From Candidatus Saccharibacteria bacterium oral taxon 488 (GTDB taxonomy: Bacteria; Patescibacteriota; Saccharimonadia; Saccharimonadales; Saccharimonadaceae): a DNA stretch of 64,000 bases. The notes below the pieces were generated by a model that did no database searches, had not been told where the DNA came from, and was given only the letters and a program-made list of their open reading frames with translations. Position numbers and translations under genes: made by a program. Shown here piece by piece: positions 1-5,772 of the stretch; position 1 is the stretch's first letter; the number at the start of each line of letters is the position of its first letter. The stretch is taken from the NCBI GenBank assembly GCA_010202115.1, contig CP047917.1, forward strand, positions 620,001 to 684,000, read 5' to 3'.

Positions 1-705
1 AAATGACACCTTAAGCCACTTGCCTTCAATCTTGTTAAGTTTCTCATCAAGCTGTTTGAGGATCTGGTCACGTATATGTATAACTGTTGGCTGCGCGTCC
101 GGTAGTGCTCCCTGGCCCCGATCCTTAATGATCGTCTCTGCCATCTGGCGTACGATATCTTTTAAGTGTTCACCCTTAATATAAACCGCGCCCTTGCCGT
201 CAGCCACCACCGTAAGCACGATATCCTGTTGGGTTTCTATGCCATTGATCGCCAATGTAATGGTGGCCTCGGTTTTTGATTTTGGTGAGTCAGCAACGGC
301 TTTAATCTTAATGTCAGCCCGATTGCCGCTACCAAGATCCATGACGAGCTTACCTGAGGAAACCACCTTTTTAGTCTGGAACGAACTGACCATCGCATCA
401 GTTACCATCCTCTGCGGATCTTGCCACCAGAAAAAGTACAACAGTACCGCAGCGATAGCTAGCAGCAATACAACCGAGCCGGTAATAATACCGATGATGA
501 GGCCAGTTTTCTTTTTTGGCGGCATAACCGAATTCATGATCGGCGGGCGCAAGGACGACGATGCCGGCTGATCAGCCTGTGTAGGCGGAGTCGTTGTCGA
601 CTGTGATGAGCTTGATGTGACCGTCGACTGCGACGCTGCCGGCGGTGTTGACGCAGCGGCTTTATCCGCTGGTGTTTTCTTGCTATTCGTACCCTTGTCG
701 TCCAT
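1..705 (-). CDS. Membrane-anchored surface protein of unknown function (partial, 3' end outside window)
   Basis: The first 235 residues are visible and the frame stays open to the window edge. The N-terminus is about 65 residues, hydrophilic and rich in Ser, Thr, Pro and Ala. It is followed by KKK and one strong transmembrane segment at about 68-94 (GLIIGIITGSVVLLLAIAAV). The rest is polar with alternating beta-like stretches and probably lies outside the membrane. A perfect GAGGAGG ribosome site sits just upstream of the ATG at 705. No enzymatic motif is visible. The low-complexity cytoplasmic tail, single anchor and external domain recur in CPR cell-envelope proteins, but I do not recognise the family. 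Confidence 0.75.
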   Translation of the reverse strand, partial: MDDKGTNSKKTPADKAAASTPPAASQSTVTSSSSQSTTTPPTQADQPASSSLRPPIMNSVMPPKKKTGLIIGIITGSVVLLLAIAAVLLYFFWWQDPQRMVTDAMVSSFQTKKVVSSGKLVMDLGSGNRADIKIKAVADSPKSKTEATITLAINGIETQQDIVLTVVADGKGAVYIKGEHLKDIVRQMAETIIKDRGQGALPDAQPTVIHIRDQILKQLDEKLNKIEGKWLKVSF

Positions 706-735
706 ATTCCTCCTCGTTATACTTTCATTGTATCA

Positions 736-2037
736 CTATCCGCGAAAGCGCGAGAAAAATTCATTTTTTCGCTTAATCCAATCAGGTGACTGGCGCACCA
801 ATTTTTTCTCATCCTCAGTGCTGTGTAGGTTAATTTTAATCGCTTCCTCGAGCCAAACACCGCCACTTGAACCTTTGAAGAGAGCCACGCCGCCCGCATG
901 AAGTTTTTCGCGCACAAATCCGCCGGCCATCAGCGCATCACGACACTCCTTGACCTGACAGCCGCGACGACGTGCTACTGGCGCTAGGTATTGATTAGCC
1001 ATCTCACCGACGGTCACTACCCAATCCAGCTCGTCTGGTGAACACTGAGCGCCGAGCTTGGCATGACCGGCCTGCGTATCCTTGCGTAGCCCATTCATGT
1101 TACCAAACACCACGATACGCTGCGGCACCTCAAGACTGTACAGCGTTTGTAGTGCTGACAATGCCGTCAGTGGTGATGAGCTATAGCTATCGTCAATCAA
1201 AATCGTCTGATCCGCACCGCGAAGCACTTGCATCCGACCCGGCAGCGGGCCTAACTGGCTCAAGCCCTTTTCAATCAATTCTTTCGTCATACCCATCCGC
1301 ACCCCAGCGAGCATCGCCACGACGGCTGGCCGCAGATTATGTTCACCAAGCAGCGGCAGCGTCACCGCGATGCCATCAGGGTATTCCGGGCCGATAATCT
1401 TGCCGACATAACCGTGCTCCAGCGAGAAATCATGCTGCTCAAAATAATACTCAGCGACCTCGCTAGTGCCATATGTCGTCATCTGGGGATTTGTCAAAAA
1501 TGCAGCAAATCGACCGTCAATATCATCGCGGTTAATGGCCGCAAAGCGAGCATTATTCGCTAACGTTAGCATCTCGCCAGCCACCTCTTCGACGGTATGT
1601 TCAACCCGCATGCGGCCAGAGGTTACCGACGTCACAACGGCCATATCCGGCAAAATAACCTGCTGAAACCACGCGTTAAAACCGGGCTGCATCGGGCTGA
1701 ATTCTTGGACGATGACATGAGCTTCGGGATGCTCAGCGCGAGCACGCTTTTTGACAGCTCGCATCATCTTGCGGCGGTGCCAAAATCCCCACTTCTCCTC
1801 CGGACGATTCTCAGGATAGCGCACACCCATAATCTGTAGAAGGGTTTGCAAGTGCGACATTGGCTCAGCAGCGTGCATGGCGACAGCAAATTGCTGCGAT
1901 AGCACAGTGGCGATCGCCGTTTTGGCACTCGTCTTGCCAGCACTCCCGGTCACTGCGATCAACTTGACATCAGCATGGTCGGCAAAAAATTGCCGGACAT
2001 AGCGTATCACTTTTTTCTCAAACGACTTCTTGAACAT
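736..2037 (-). CDS. MurF-like Mur ligase lacking the N-terminal substrate domain
   Basis: ATP-dependent amide ligase of the Mur family, most like MurF, which adds D-Ala-D-Ala to the UDP-MurNAc peptide. The P-loop VTGSAGKTSAKT lies about 30 residues from the start, then the MurF-type motif GEHNLRPA, then LIDDSYSSSPLTALSAL (MurF usually has DDSYNANP), then VFGNMNGLRKDTQAGH near the C-terminal ligase domain. In classical MurF the P-loop comes after about 100 residues of UDP-substrate-binding domain, and that domain is absent here. I chose the ATG at 2037 because an extended -10 (TGGTATGAT) lies 7 bases before it, which fits the leaderless pattern of this genome. An ATG at 2049 would add four residues but overlaps that -10. 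The exact substrate is not certain. Confidence 0.85.
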   Translation of the reverse strand: MFKKSFEKKVIRYVRQFFADHADVKLIAVTGSAGKTSAKTAIATVLSQQFAVAMHAAEPMSHLQTLLQIMGVRYPENRPEEKWGFWHRRKMMRAVKKRARAEHPEAHVIVQEFSPMQPGFNAWFQQVILPDMAVVTSVTSGRMRVEHTVEEVAGEMLTLANNARFAAINRDDIDGRFAAFLTNPQMTTYGTSEVAEYYFEQHDFSLEHGYVGKIIGPEYPDGIAVTLPLLGEHNLRPAVVAMLAGVRMGMTKELIEKGLSQLGPLPGRMQVLRGADQTILIDDSYSSSPLTALSALQTLYSLEVPQRIVVFGNMNGLRKDTQAGHAKLGAQCSPDELDWVVTVGEMANQYLAPVARRRGCQVKECRDALMAGGFVREKLHAGGVALFKGSSGGVWLEEAIKINLHSTEDEKKLVRQSPDWIKRKNEFFSRFRG

Positions 2038-2044
2038 CCCCTTT

Positions 2045-2053
2045 ATCATACCA
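2045..2053 (-). promoter_or_regulatory. Extended -10 promoter of the MurF-like gene
   Basis: On the minus strand TGGTATGAT is followed by AAAGGGG and then ATG at 2037. The 7-base gap leaves no leader, so transcription probably starts at or next to the start codon. Confidence 0.5.
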
Positions 2054-2084
2054 TAAGCGCCGTCAAACGCGCCACTTGACGAAC

Positions 2085-2173
2085 AAAAAAGAGCTGTTAC
2101 GCGCCCACCCGGGGCAATTTCATGTGTTTGTTTTGGATGGCAGCATAGGAAACGCCCCTATGCGTACCAGCTC
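2085..2173 (-). ncRNA. Candidate structured small RNA with pseudoknot and U-tract
   Basis: Between two minus-strand genes lies an 89-base unit that folds on the minus strand. Its ends pair as GAGCTG-G-TACGC with GCGTA-A-CAGCTC (6 bp, one G.A mismatch, 5 bp), and a run of six T follows at 2090-2085. Inside are a hairpin GCATAGG/CCTATGC (2157-2163 with 2143-2149) and a helix GCCATCC/GGGTGGGC (2135-2141 with 2103-2110, one bulged G). A GGGGC at 2158-2154 can pair with GCCCC at 2115-2111 as a pseudoknot. A -10-like TAATAT ends five bases before its 5' end. It is not SRP RNA (no GGAAG/AGCA core), tRNA or 6S by inspection. The MurF-like gene downstream has its own promoter, so a free RNA is likelier than a riboswitch. 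Confidence 0.5.
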
Positions 2174-2178
2174 TAATG

Positions 2179-2184
2179 ATATTA
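2179..2184 (-). promoter_or_regulatory. -10 box of the candidate small RNA
   Basis: TAATAT on the minus strand with five bases to the first paired G at 2173. The upstream element is unclear: a TTGTGC sits 19 bases further up inside the neighbouring hairpin. Confidence 0.35.
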
Positions 2185-2185
2185 T

Positions 2186-2207
2186 GTGCTTTTTTATTAA
2201 AAAGCAC
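2186..2207 (-). terminator. AT-rich 9-bp hairpin after the GNAT gene
   Basis: GTGCTTTTT and AAAAAGCAC pair perfectly around a TATT loop. It lies just downstream of the acetyltransferase stop on the minus strand and may end that transcript, although no separate U-run follows. It also overlaps the upstream part of the small-RNA promoter. Confidence 0.35.
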
Positions 2208-2229
2208 AAGAGGTTTACCTGATATTTAT

Positions 2230-2667
2230 TTACAATTCCTTAGCAAAGGCGTTAGTACTACGTACGACTGCGCCCTTTTTCAAGTAGAATTGCTGCGCCG
2301 CTTCACGTTCTGGGCGTGATGTGAATTCTAATTTCAAAGCGCCCTGCTCGCGACCCCAGTCGATGATAGCGTCCCAGAGTTGAGAGCCGACGCCCTTACC
2401 CTGGATAGTCGGATCAGCAACGAAATCGTCGAGGTAGATCTTGCGCCCAGCAGCTGGCCCCAGTAATAACGCCACCGTTGCCATGCCAACGACTTTGCCT
2501 GATAACCGTGCCAACAGCAACGCATGACTCGGCGAGTCGATAATCTGCTGTAACAGCTCGGTATCAGCCGGGTGTGGCTTGCTGGTGAGTGCCGCGATGA
2601 GGTTAGTAATGTCTGCCACATCAGCTTCAGTGATATGGGATGCTCGTTCAATTGTCAATTCGTCCAT
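2230..2667 (-). CDS. GNAT-family N-acetyltransferase
   Basis: A 145-residue protein of the GCN5-related acetyltransferase fold, which moves acetyl from acetyl-CoA to an amine. The acetyl-CoA-binding signature is seen as TIQGKGVGSQLWDAI at about residues 90-105 (Q-x-x-G-x-G/A). The preceding beta strand (GKVVGMATVALLL) and the following segment (LKLEFTSRPEREAAQQFYLKKG) match the usual GNAT order. The substrate is unknown. The ATG at 2667 lies 6 bases after TATAAT, so the mRNA is probably leaderless. It is divergent from pta, with only 20 bases between the two start codons. Confidence 0.88.
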   Translation of the reverse strand: MDELTIERASHITEADVADITNLIAALTSKPHPADTELLQQIIDSPSHALLLARLSGKVVGMATVALLLGPAAGRKIYLDDFVADPTIQGKGVGSQLWDAIIDWGREQGALKLEFTSRPEREAAQQFYLKKGAVVRSTNAFAKEL

Positions 2668-2673
2668 GTTTCC

Positions 2674-2681
2674 ATTATACT
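2674..2681. promoter_or_regulatory. Shared divergent -10 element for GNAT gene and pta
   Basis: The eight bases ATTATACT read as TATAAT on the minus strand (6 bases from the GNAT ATG at 2667) and as TATACT on the plus strand (6 bases from the pta ATG at 2688). The two -10 boxes overlap, so polymerase can occupy only one orientation at a time. Confidence 0.6.
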
Positions 2682-2687
2682 ATACCT

Positions 2688-3527
2688 ATGAATCAGCACA
2701 TACGAGACTTAGCAAAAACCTTAGCCTTACGTCCGCCACGCGTGGTATTTCCTGAAGGTAATAACCACATCATCCAGCAGGCGGCGCGGGCACTAGAGGA
2801 GAGCGGTGCAGTGCAGCCAGTATTGCTTGATGAGGAAGAGGACGCCATCAGTCGCGGTGCAACGATGCTAACGAGCGGCGAGGCCGACGTTATGGTGGCT
2901 GGAATTGATCACCCAACGAAAGACGTGCTGCGGGCTGGGCTGAAAATTGTTGGACTGGCGCCCGATGTTCGATATGCATCCAGCTTTTTCGTGATAGACG
3001 TCCCACAGTTTCAGGGTGGCGAACACGGCTTGTTATTCTTTGCTGACTGCGGCATGAACATTCAGCCAAATGCCGAACAGCTGGCGGCAATTGCTATGGC
3101 CTCGGCGGATAGTGCGGCGTCGCTTGGCTGGGAGCCACGCGTGGCTATGCTGTCATACTCAACGAAAGGCAGCGCTGGCGGCGACAGCGTCGAGCTCGTC
3201 ACGCAGGCACTACGGCTCGTCAAAACAGAGCGACCCGATATACTCATTGATGGCGAACTGCAATTAGATGCGGCGATCGTCCCCGCTATCGGCCAGAAAA
3301 AATCACCAAGCAGTCCGGTTGCCGGCAGGGCTAACGTCCTCGTTTTCCCCGATCTTGATTCTGGTAATATCGCGTATAAGTTAGCCGAACATCTGGCTGG
3401 CGGTCATGCGTACGGGCCGATCTTGCAGGGTTTTGCTCGGCCAATCAGCGACCTATCTCGCGGCTCTAGCGTTGATGATGTGATCGGCGCCACGCTTATT
3501 ACTGCCAGTATGGCGCGAACTTCATAG
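2688..3527 (+). CDS. pta: Phosphate acetyltransferase
   Basis: Converts acetyl-CoA and phosphate to acetyl-phosphate and CoA. The 279-residue protein has the phosphate acetyl/butyryltransferase layout: an N-terminal RVVFPEGN, then ISRGATMLTSGEADVMVAG, the family block SYSTKGSAGGDSVELV, IDGELQLDAAIVP, and the C-terminal ANVLVFPDLDSGNIAYKL. It corresponds to the short single-domain Pta and lacks the long N-terminal regulatory part of enterobacterial enzymes. The ATG at 2688 is preferred over an in-frame ATG at 2640, because TATACT lies 6 bases upstream of 2688 and would otherwise fall inside the coding region. No acetate kinase gene is visible in the window. Confidence 0.92.
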   Translation: MNQHIRDLAKTLALRPPRVVFPEGNNHIIQQAARALEESGAVQPVLLDEEEDAISRGATMLTSGEADVMVAGIDHPTKDVLRAGLKIVGLAPDVRYASSFFVIDVPQFQGGEHGLLFFADCGMNIQPNAEQLAAIAMASADSAASLGWEPRVAMLSYSTKGSAGGDSVELVTQALRLVKTERPDILIDGELQLDAAIVPAIGQKKSPSSPVAGRANVLVFPDLDSGNIAYKLAEHLAGGHAYGPILQGFARPISDLSRGSSVDDVIGATLITASMARTS

Positions 3528-3534
3528 AAACCAG

Positions 3535-4104
3535 CTACTGCATGATATACCACTGCGCAAATTGATGCCATTGCTGCAGCGTATCAGTCTCAACCGCCAA
3601 GCCTTGATCGCGCCGATCAAACACCTCGGATATCGTCAGGCCGTTACTACCATCCATCGTAATAATCTTGTTGACCGATGCGCCACTCTTGCCACGTGGC
3701 GGAGCCACAAACTTCCCCGGCTGATCAAAGATAAACGTCTGTAGATTATGCCCGTCGTAATAGGCGACAATGTCATGGAGAATAATCTGCCAATCATCTT
3801 TGTCGCGTAGCAAAGCCAAAAAATCTTCGGGCGTCAACCAGTGCGCGATATCTTTCATGTAGCCACCCGGAAAGCCACCGAGCGCGGGCACTTCCCAATT
3901 ACTATCGTTGACAACAACCGGCTTGCCAACCTTCTCGTACGCTGCCCGAACCTTAGCCTCGGTAATTTTTAATGGATCACGGTGCTGGATCTCATCAATA
4001 TCTATATTAATAATCTCCACCGCTATGTCGTATTGGCTCAGCGTAGCCGTTGCCTCCTCAATTTTACGCGGATTACCAGTGACGAGATTGATGTGTTTTG
4101 TCAT
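3535..4104 (-). CDS. Ham1/RdgB-type NTP pyrophosphatase, divergent
   Basis: Predicted to hydrolyse non-canonical purine NTPs (ITP, XTP) to the monophosphate. The 189-residue protein shows the N-terminal signature LVTGNPRKIEEA, the metal/base block VVVNDSNWEVPALGGFPGGY and a late FDRRDQGLAVET. The usual GYDPIF loop is replaced by GKSGASVNKII, so specificity may differ from RdgB. Start at 4104: TATAAT preceded by TGC lies 7 bases upstream, whereas a start at 4128 would place the promoter inside the gene. It is the last member of a minus-strand run of nucleotide-hydrolysing genes (3535-5760). Confidence 0.82.
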   Translation of the reverse strand: MTKHINLVTGNPRKIEEATATLSQYDIAVEIINIDIDEIQHRDPLKITEAKVRAAYEKVGKPVVVNDSNWEVPALGGFPGGYMKDIAHWLTPEDFLALLRDKDDWQIILHDIVAYYDGHNLQTFIFDQPGKFVAPPRGKSGASVNKIITMDGSNGLTISEVFDRRDQGLAVETDTLQQWHQFAQWYIMQ

Positions 4105-4111
4105 GGGGTCT

Positions 4112-4120
4112 ATTATAGCA
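4112..4120 (-). promoter_or_regulatory. Extended -10 promoter of the first Ham1 gene
   Basis: TGCTATAAT on the minus strand, 7 bases from the ATG at 4104. There is no Shine-Dalgarno sequence in the gap. Confidence 0.6.
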
Positions 4121-4172
4121 CCTCTCATTTTAGTGTGGCTGTAGCACTGGTTTTACCATAGGGGATCCTTCG

Positions 4173-4523
4173 TCAACCAACCTCACTCAGCGCCTTTATA
4201 ATATCCTCATCCCGTGAGACCGCATGAATATTTGACAGTTGTAGAAACCATTTTGGGGTATCATGAACAACGACCACTGGTTTACCAAGCGCTATCGCCA
4301 TGCCAACTTCGTAGCGCGCACTCTCCTGGTCGGATTCCCATAGATATACCAAAACATCGGCAGAACGGACAGCCTGAACTTCATCTTCTGGACTGAAATT
4401 TGTCTCGTCGTCTTTGTAATTATAGTACCAATTACACGGAATACTATAGCCGGAATCCTCTAGGATTTTTGCCACGCGATTCGCCCTGTCGAGATTTTTG
4501 CCAGCTAGGTAGATCACTTTCAT
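4173..4523 (-). CDS. Nucleoside 2-deoxyribosyltransferase-like protein
   Basis: A 116-residue Rossmann-like protein of the nucleoside 2-deoxyribosyltransferase / deoxynucleotide N-hydrolase superfamily, which cleaves or transfers N-glycosidic bonds of (deoxy)nucleosides. Seen are the opening VIYLAGKNLDRANRVAKIL, an acidic SADVLVYLW strand and the family block ARYEVGMAIALGKPVVVV, whose Glu is the usual catalytic nucleophile. It lies between two Ham1-type genes, which points to nucleotide-pool cleaning. TATTAT lies 6 bases from the ATG. Whether it is a hydrolase or a transferase cannot be told from sequence. Confidence 0.75.
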   Translation of the reverse strand: MKVIYLAGKNLDRANRVAKILEDSGYSIPCNWYYNYKDDETNFSPEDEVQAVRSADVLVYLWESDQESARYEVGMAIALGKPVVVVHDTPKWFLQLSNIHAVSRDEDIIKALSEVG

Positions 4524-4529
4524 ATATAA

Positions 4530-4535
4530 ATAATA
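4530..4535 (-). promoter_or_regulatory. -10 box of the deoxyribosyltransferase-like gene
   Basis: TATTAT on the minus strand, 6 bases from the ATG at 4523. The intervening TTATAT offers no ribosome site. Confidence 0.45.
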
Positions 4536-4543
4536 GCATATGT

Positions 4544-5098
4544 TTATTCAAGTGTGGTGAGAAATTGACGGACGGCATCGATTGGTTTGAACAAGCGGTA
4601 CGTTTCGGCATCCTCACTCGGCGTTAATTCGGCGCGAGCTCTACCGCCATGGCCATCCGGGCAAAATATTTTATCCCAGCCAAAACCGCCATCGCCGGCA
4701 GGGTGCTTGGCGATGACACCACCAAGTTCAGCACGAAACAATTTGACCTGCTCGCCGTCACAATAGCCAAATACACACGCCGCCACTGCTGATCGATCGT
4801 CAAAACCATCAAGCATCCGGCAGAGATTCCCTAAGCCGTTTGGCGCCTCCACGAAAAACTTGATAAACGGACCCGGCAGTCCGCCCAGCGCAGTAAACCC
4901 GAGCGCTACATCCTCAACCAAAACTGGACGCTTAGCAAATGCATACGCCTGACGTACCTTATGTCCAACAATCTCTTCCAAGCTCGTTGATTGAATTTCC
5001 GTTAAATCAACCGCCCGATGTTTCAGCGGTAAACCCAGCATGCGCGATAAATAATCTGCTTTGTGCGGATTGCCGGTGATAAACGTAATCGTCTTCAT
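4544..5098 (-). CDS. Ham1/ITPase-family non-canonical NTP pyrophosphatase
   Basis: A second Ham1 protein, 184 residues, that removes pyrophosphate from ITP/XTP-like nucleotides. It keeps the complete signature set: FITGNPHKADYL at the N-terminus, VLVEDVALGFTALGGLPGPF, and the substrate loop GFGWDKIFCPDGH followed by AELTPSEDAETYRLF. The loop reads like the eukaryotic/archaeal ITPA form (GFGWDPxFxPDG) rather than RdgB's GYDPIF. It starts 5 bases after the stop of the MazG-DUF1653 gene, so the two are co-transcribed. A GTG at 5101 would add one residue. Confidence 0.85.
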   Translation of the reverse strand: MKTITFITGNPHKADYLSRMLGLPLKHRAVDLTEIQSTSLEEIVGHKVRQAYAFAKRPVLVEDVALGFTALGGLPGPFIKFFVEAPNGLGNLCRMLDGFDDRSAVAACVFGYCDGEQVKLFRAELGGVIAKHPAGDGGFGWDKIFCPDGHGGRARAELTPSEDAETYRLFKPIDAVRQFLTTLE

Positions 5099-5103
5099 CA
5101 CGC

Positions 5104-5760
5104 TTATACCTGAGTTTCAGAGTTTACTTTCTGAAATCGCGGCACAGATTTCCCATCCAGTACTACCGTTTCCGTAAACATGTTGGCGGGGCGAGCAAAT
5201 AACTCATATTCATTTTCATAGAGAGGTCGGTAAATTACTAGGAAGTCTTCTGCCTCAGTTTCTAACGCTAGACCGATCACCTCGTATAGCTTGCCTGACT
5301 TGCTATACTTGTACACACCCTTGCTTATTTTCGCGCAACGACTCTGCTCTTTACTATCCGCAGCTTCTTCGCGATACTTCTCTGGCTGAGCGCGGAAGAT
5401 TCCTACCCATTTACTATCATCATCCAGGTCATGATATTTAATGTAATGTCGTTTGTCAAAGCCACCCTTGCTCTGTTTCTTGCACGCCATTTCCGCTTGG
5501 ACTTGCTCGACAGAAAAACCAAAATCTTGGCGCAGCACGTCAACAACTTCCTGTAAATCAGCCAGCTCTTTGAGAGATTCGCCGCGTTGATCATCGTCCA
5601 GCGGGATTTCGTCCGCTTCCTCATGAATCTTACGGAGCAGTTCGTGGCGAAATTCTTGCTTGTTTAGTTCGCGGTACTCCGTATGTAAAACTTCTTCGTC
5701 ATCCAGACACTTTTTCACAACTTTGTCGCGAACTAGTTTTTGTAAGTAAAATCGGATCAT
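5104..5760 (-). CDS. MazG-like NTP pyrophosphohydrolase fused to DUF1653
   Basis: A two-domain protein of 218 residues. Residues about 1-100 resemble all-alpha MazG/PRA-PH-like pyrophosphohydrolases: KLVRDKVV, then EEADEIPLDDD and KELADLQEVVDVL, acidic helices that would bind magnesium and an NTP. Residues about 145-212 match DUF1653 (GVYKYSKSGKLYEVIGLAL, then FLVIYRPLYENEYELFARP and DGKSVPRFQKV), a small domain often seen with nucleotide-related proteins. AAGGGG sits 7 bases before the ATG. It heads the 5760-4544 transcript with the Ham1 protein downstream. The role in cleaning the nucleotide pool is inferred. Confidence 0.8.
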   Translation of the reverse strand: MIRFYLQKLVRDKVVKKCLDDEEVLHTEYRELNKQEFRHELLRKIHEEADEIPLDDDQRGESLKELADLQEVVDVLRQDFGFSVEQVQAEMACKKQSKGGFDKRHYIKYHDLDDDSKWVGIFRAQPEKYREEAADSKEQSRCAKISKGVYKYSKSGKLYEVIGLALETEAEDFLVIYRPLYENEYELFARPANMFTETVVLDGKSVPRFQKVNSETQV

Positions 5761-5772
5761 ATATATTCCCCT

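Noticed and set aside
2085-2173. Riboswitch controlling the Mur ligase
   Set aside because: The U-tract would end transcription before the gene and the ligase has its own extended -10 adjacent to its start; a separate RNA is simpler, though not proven.
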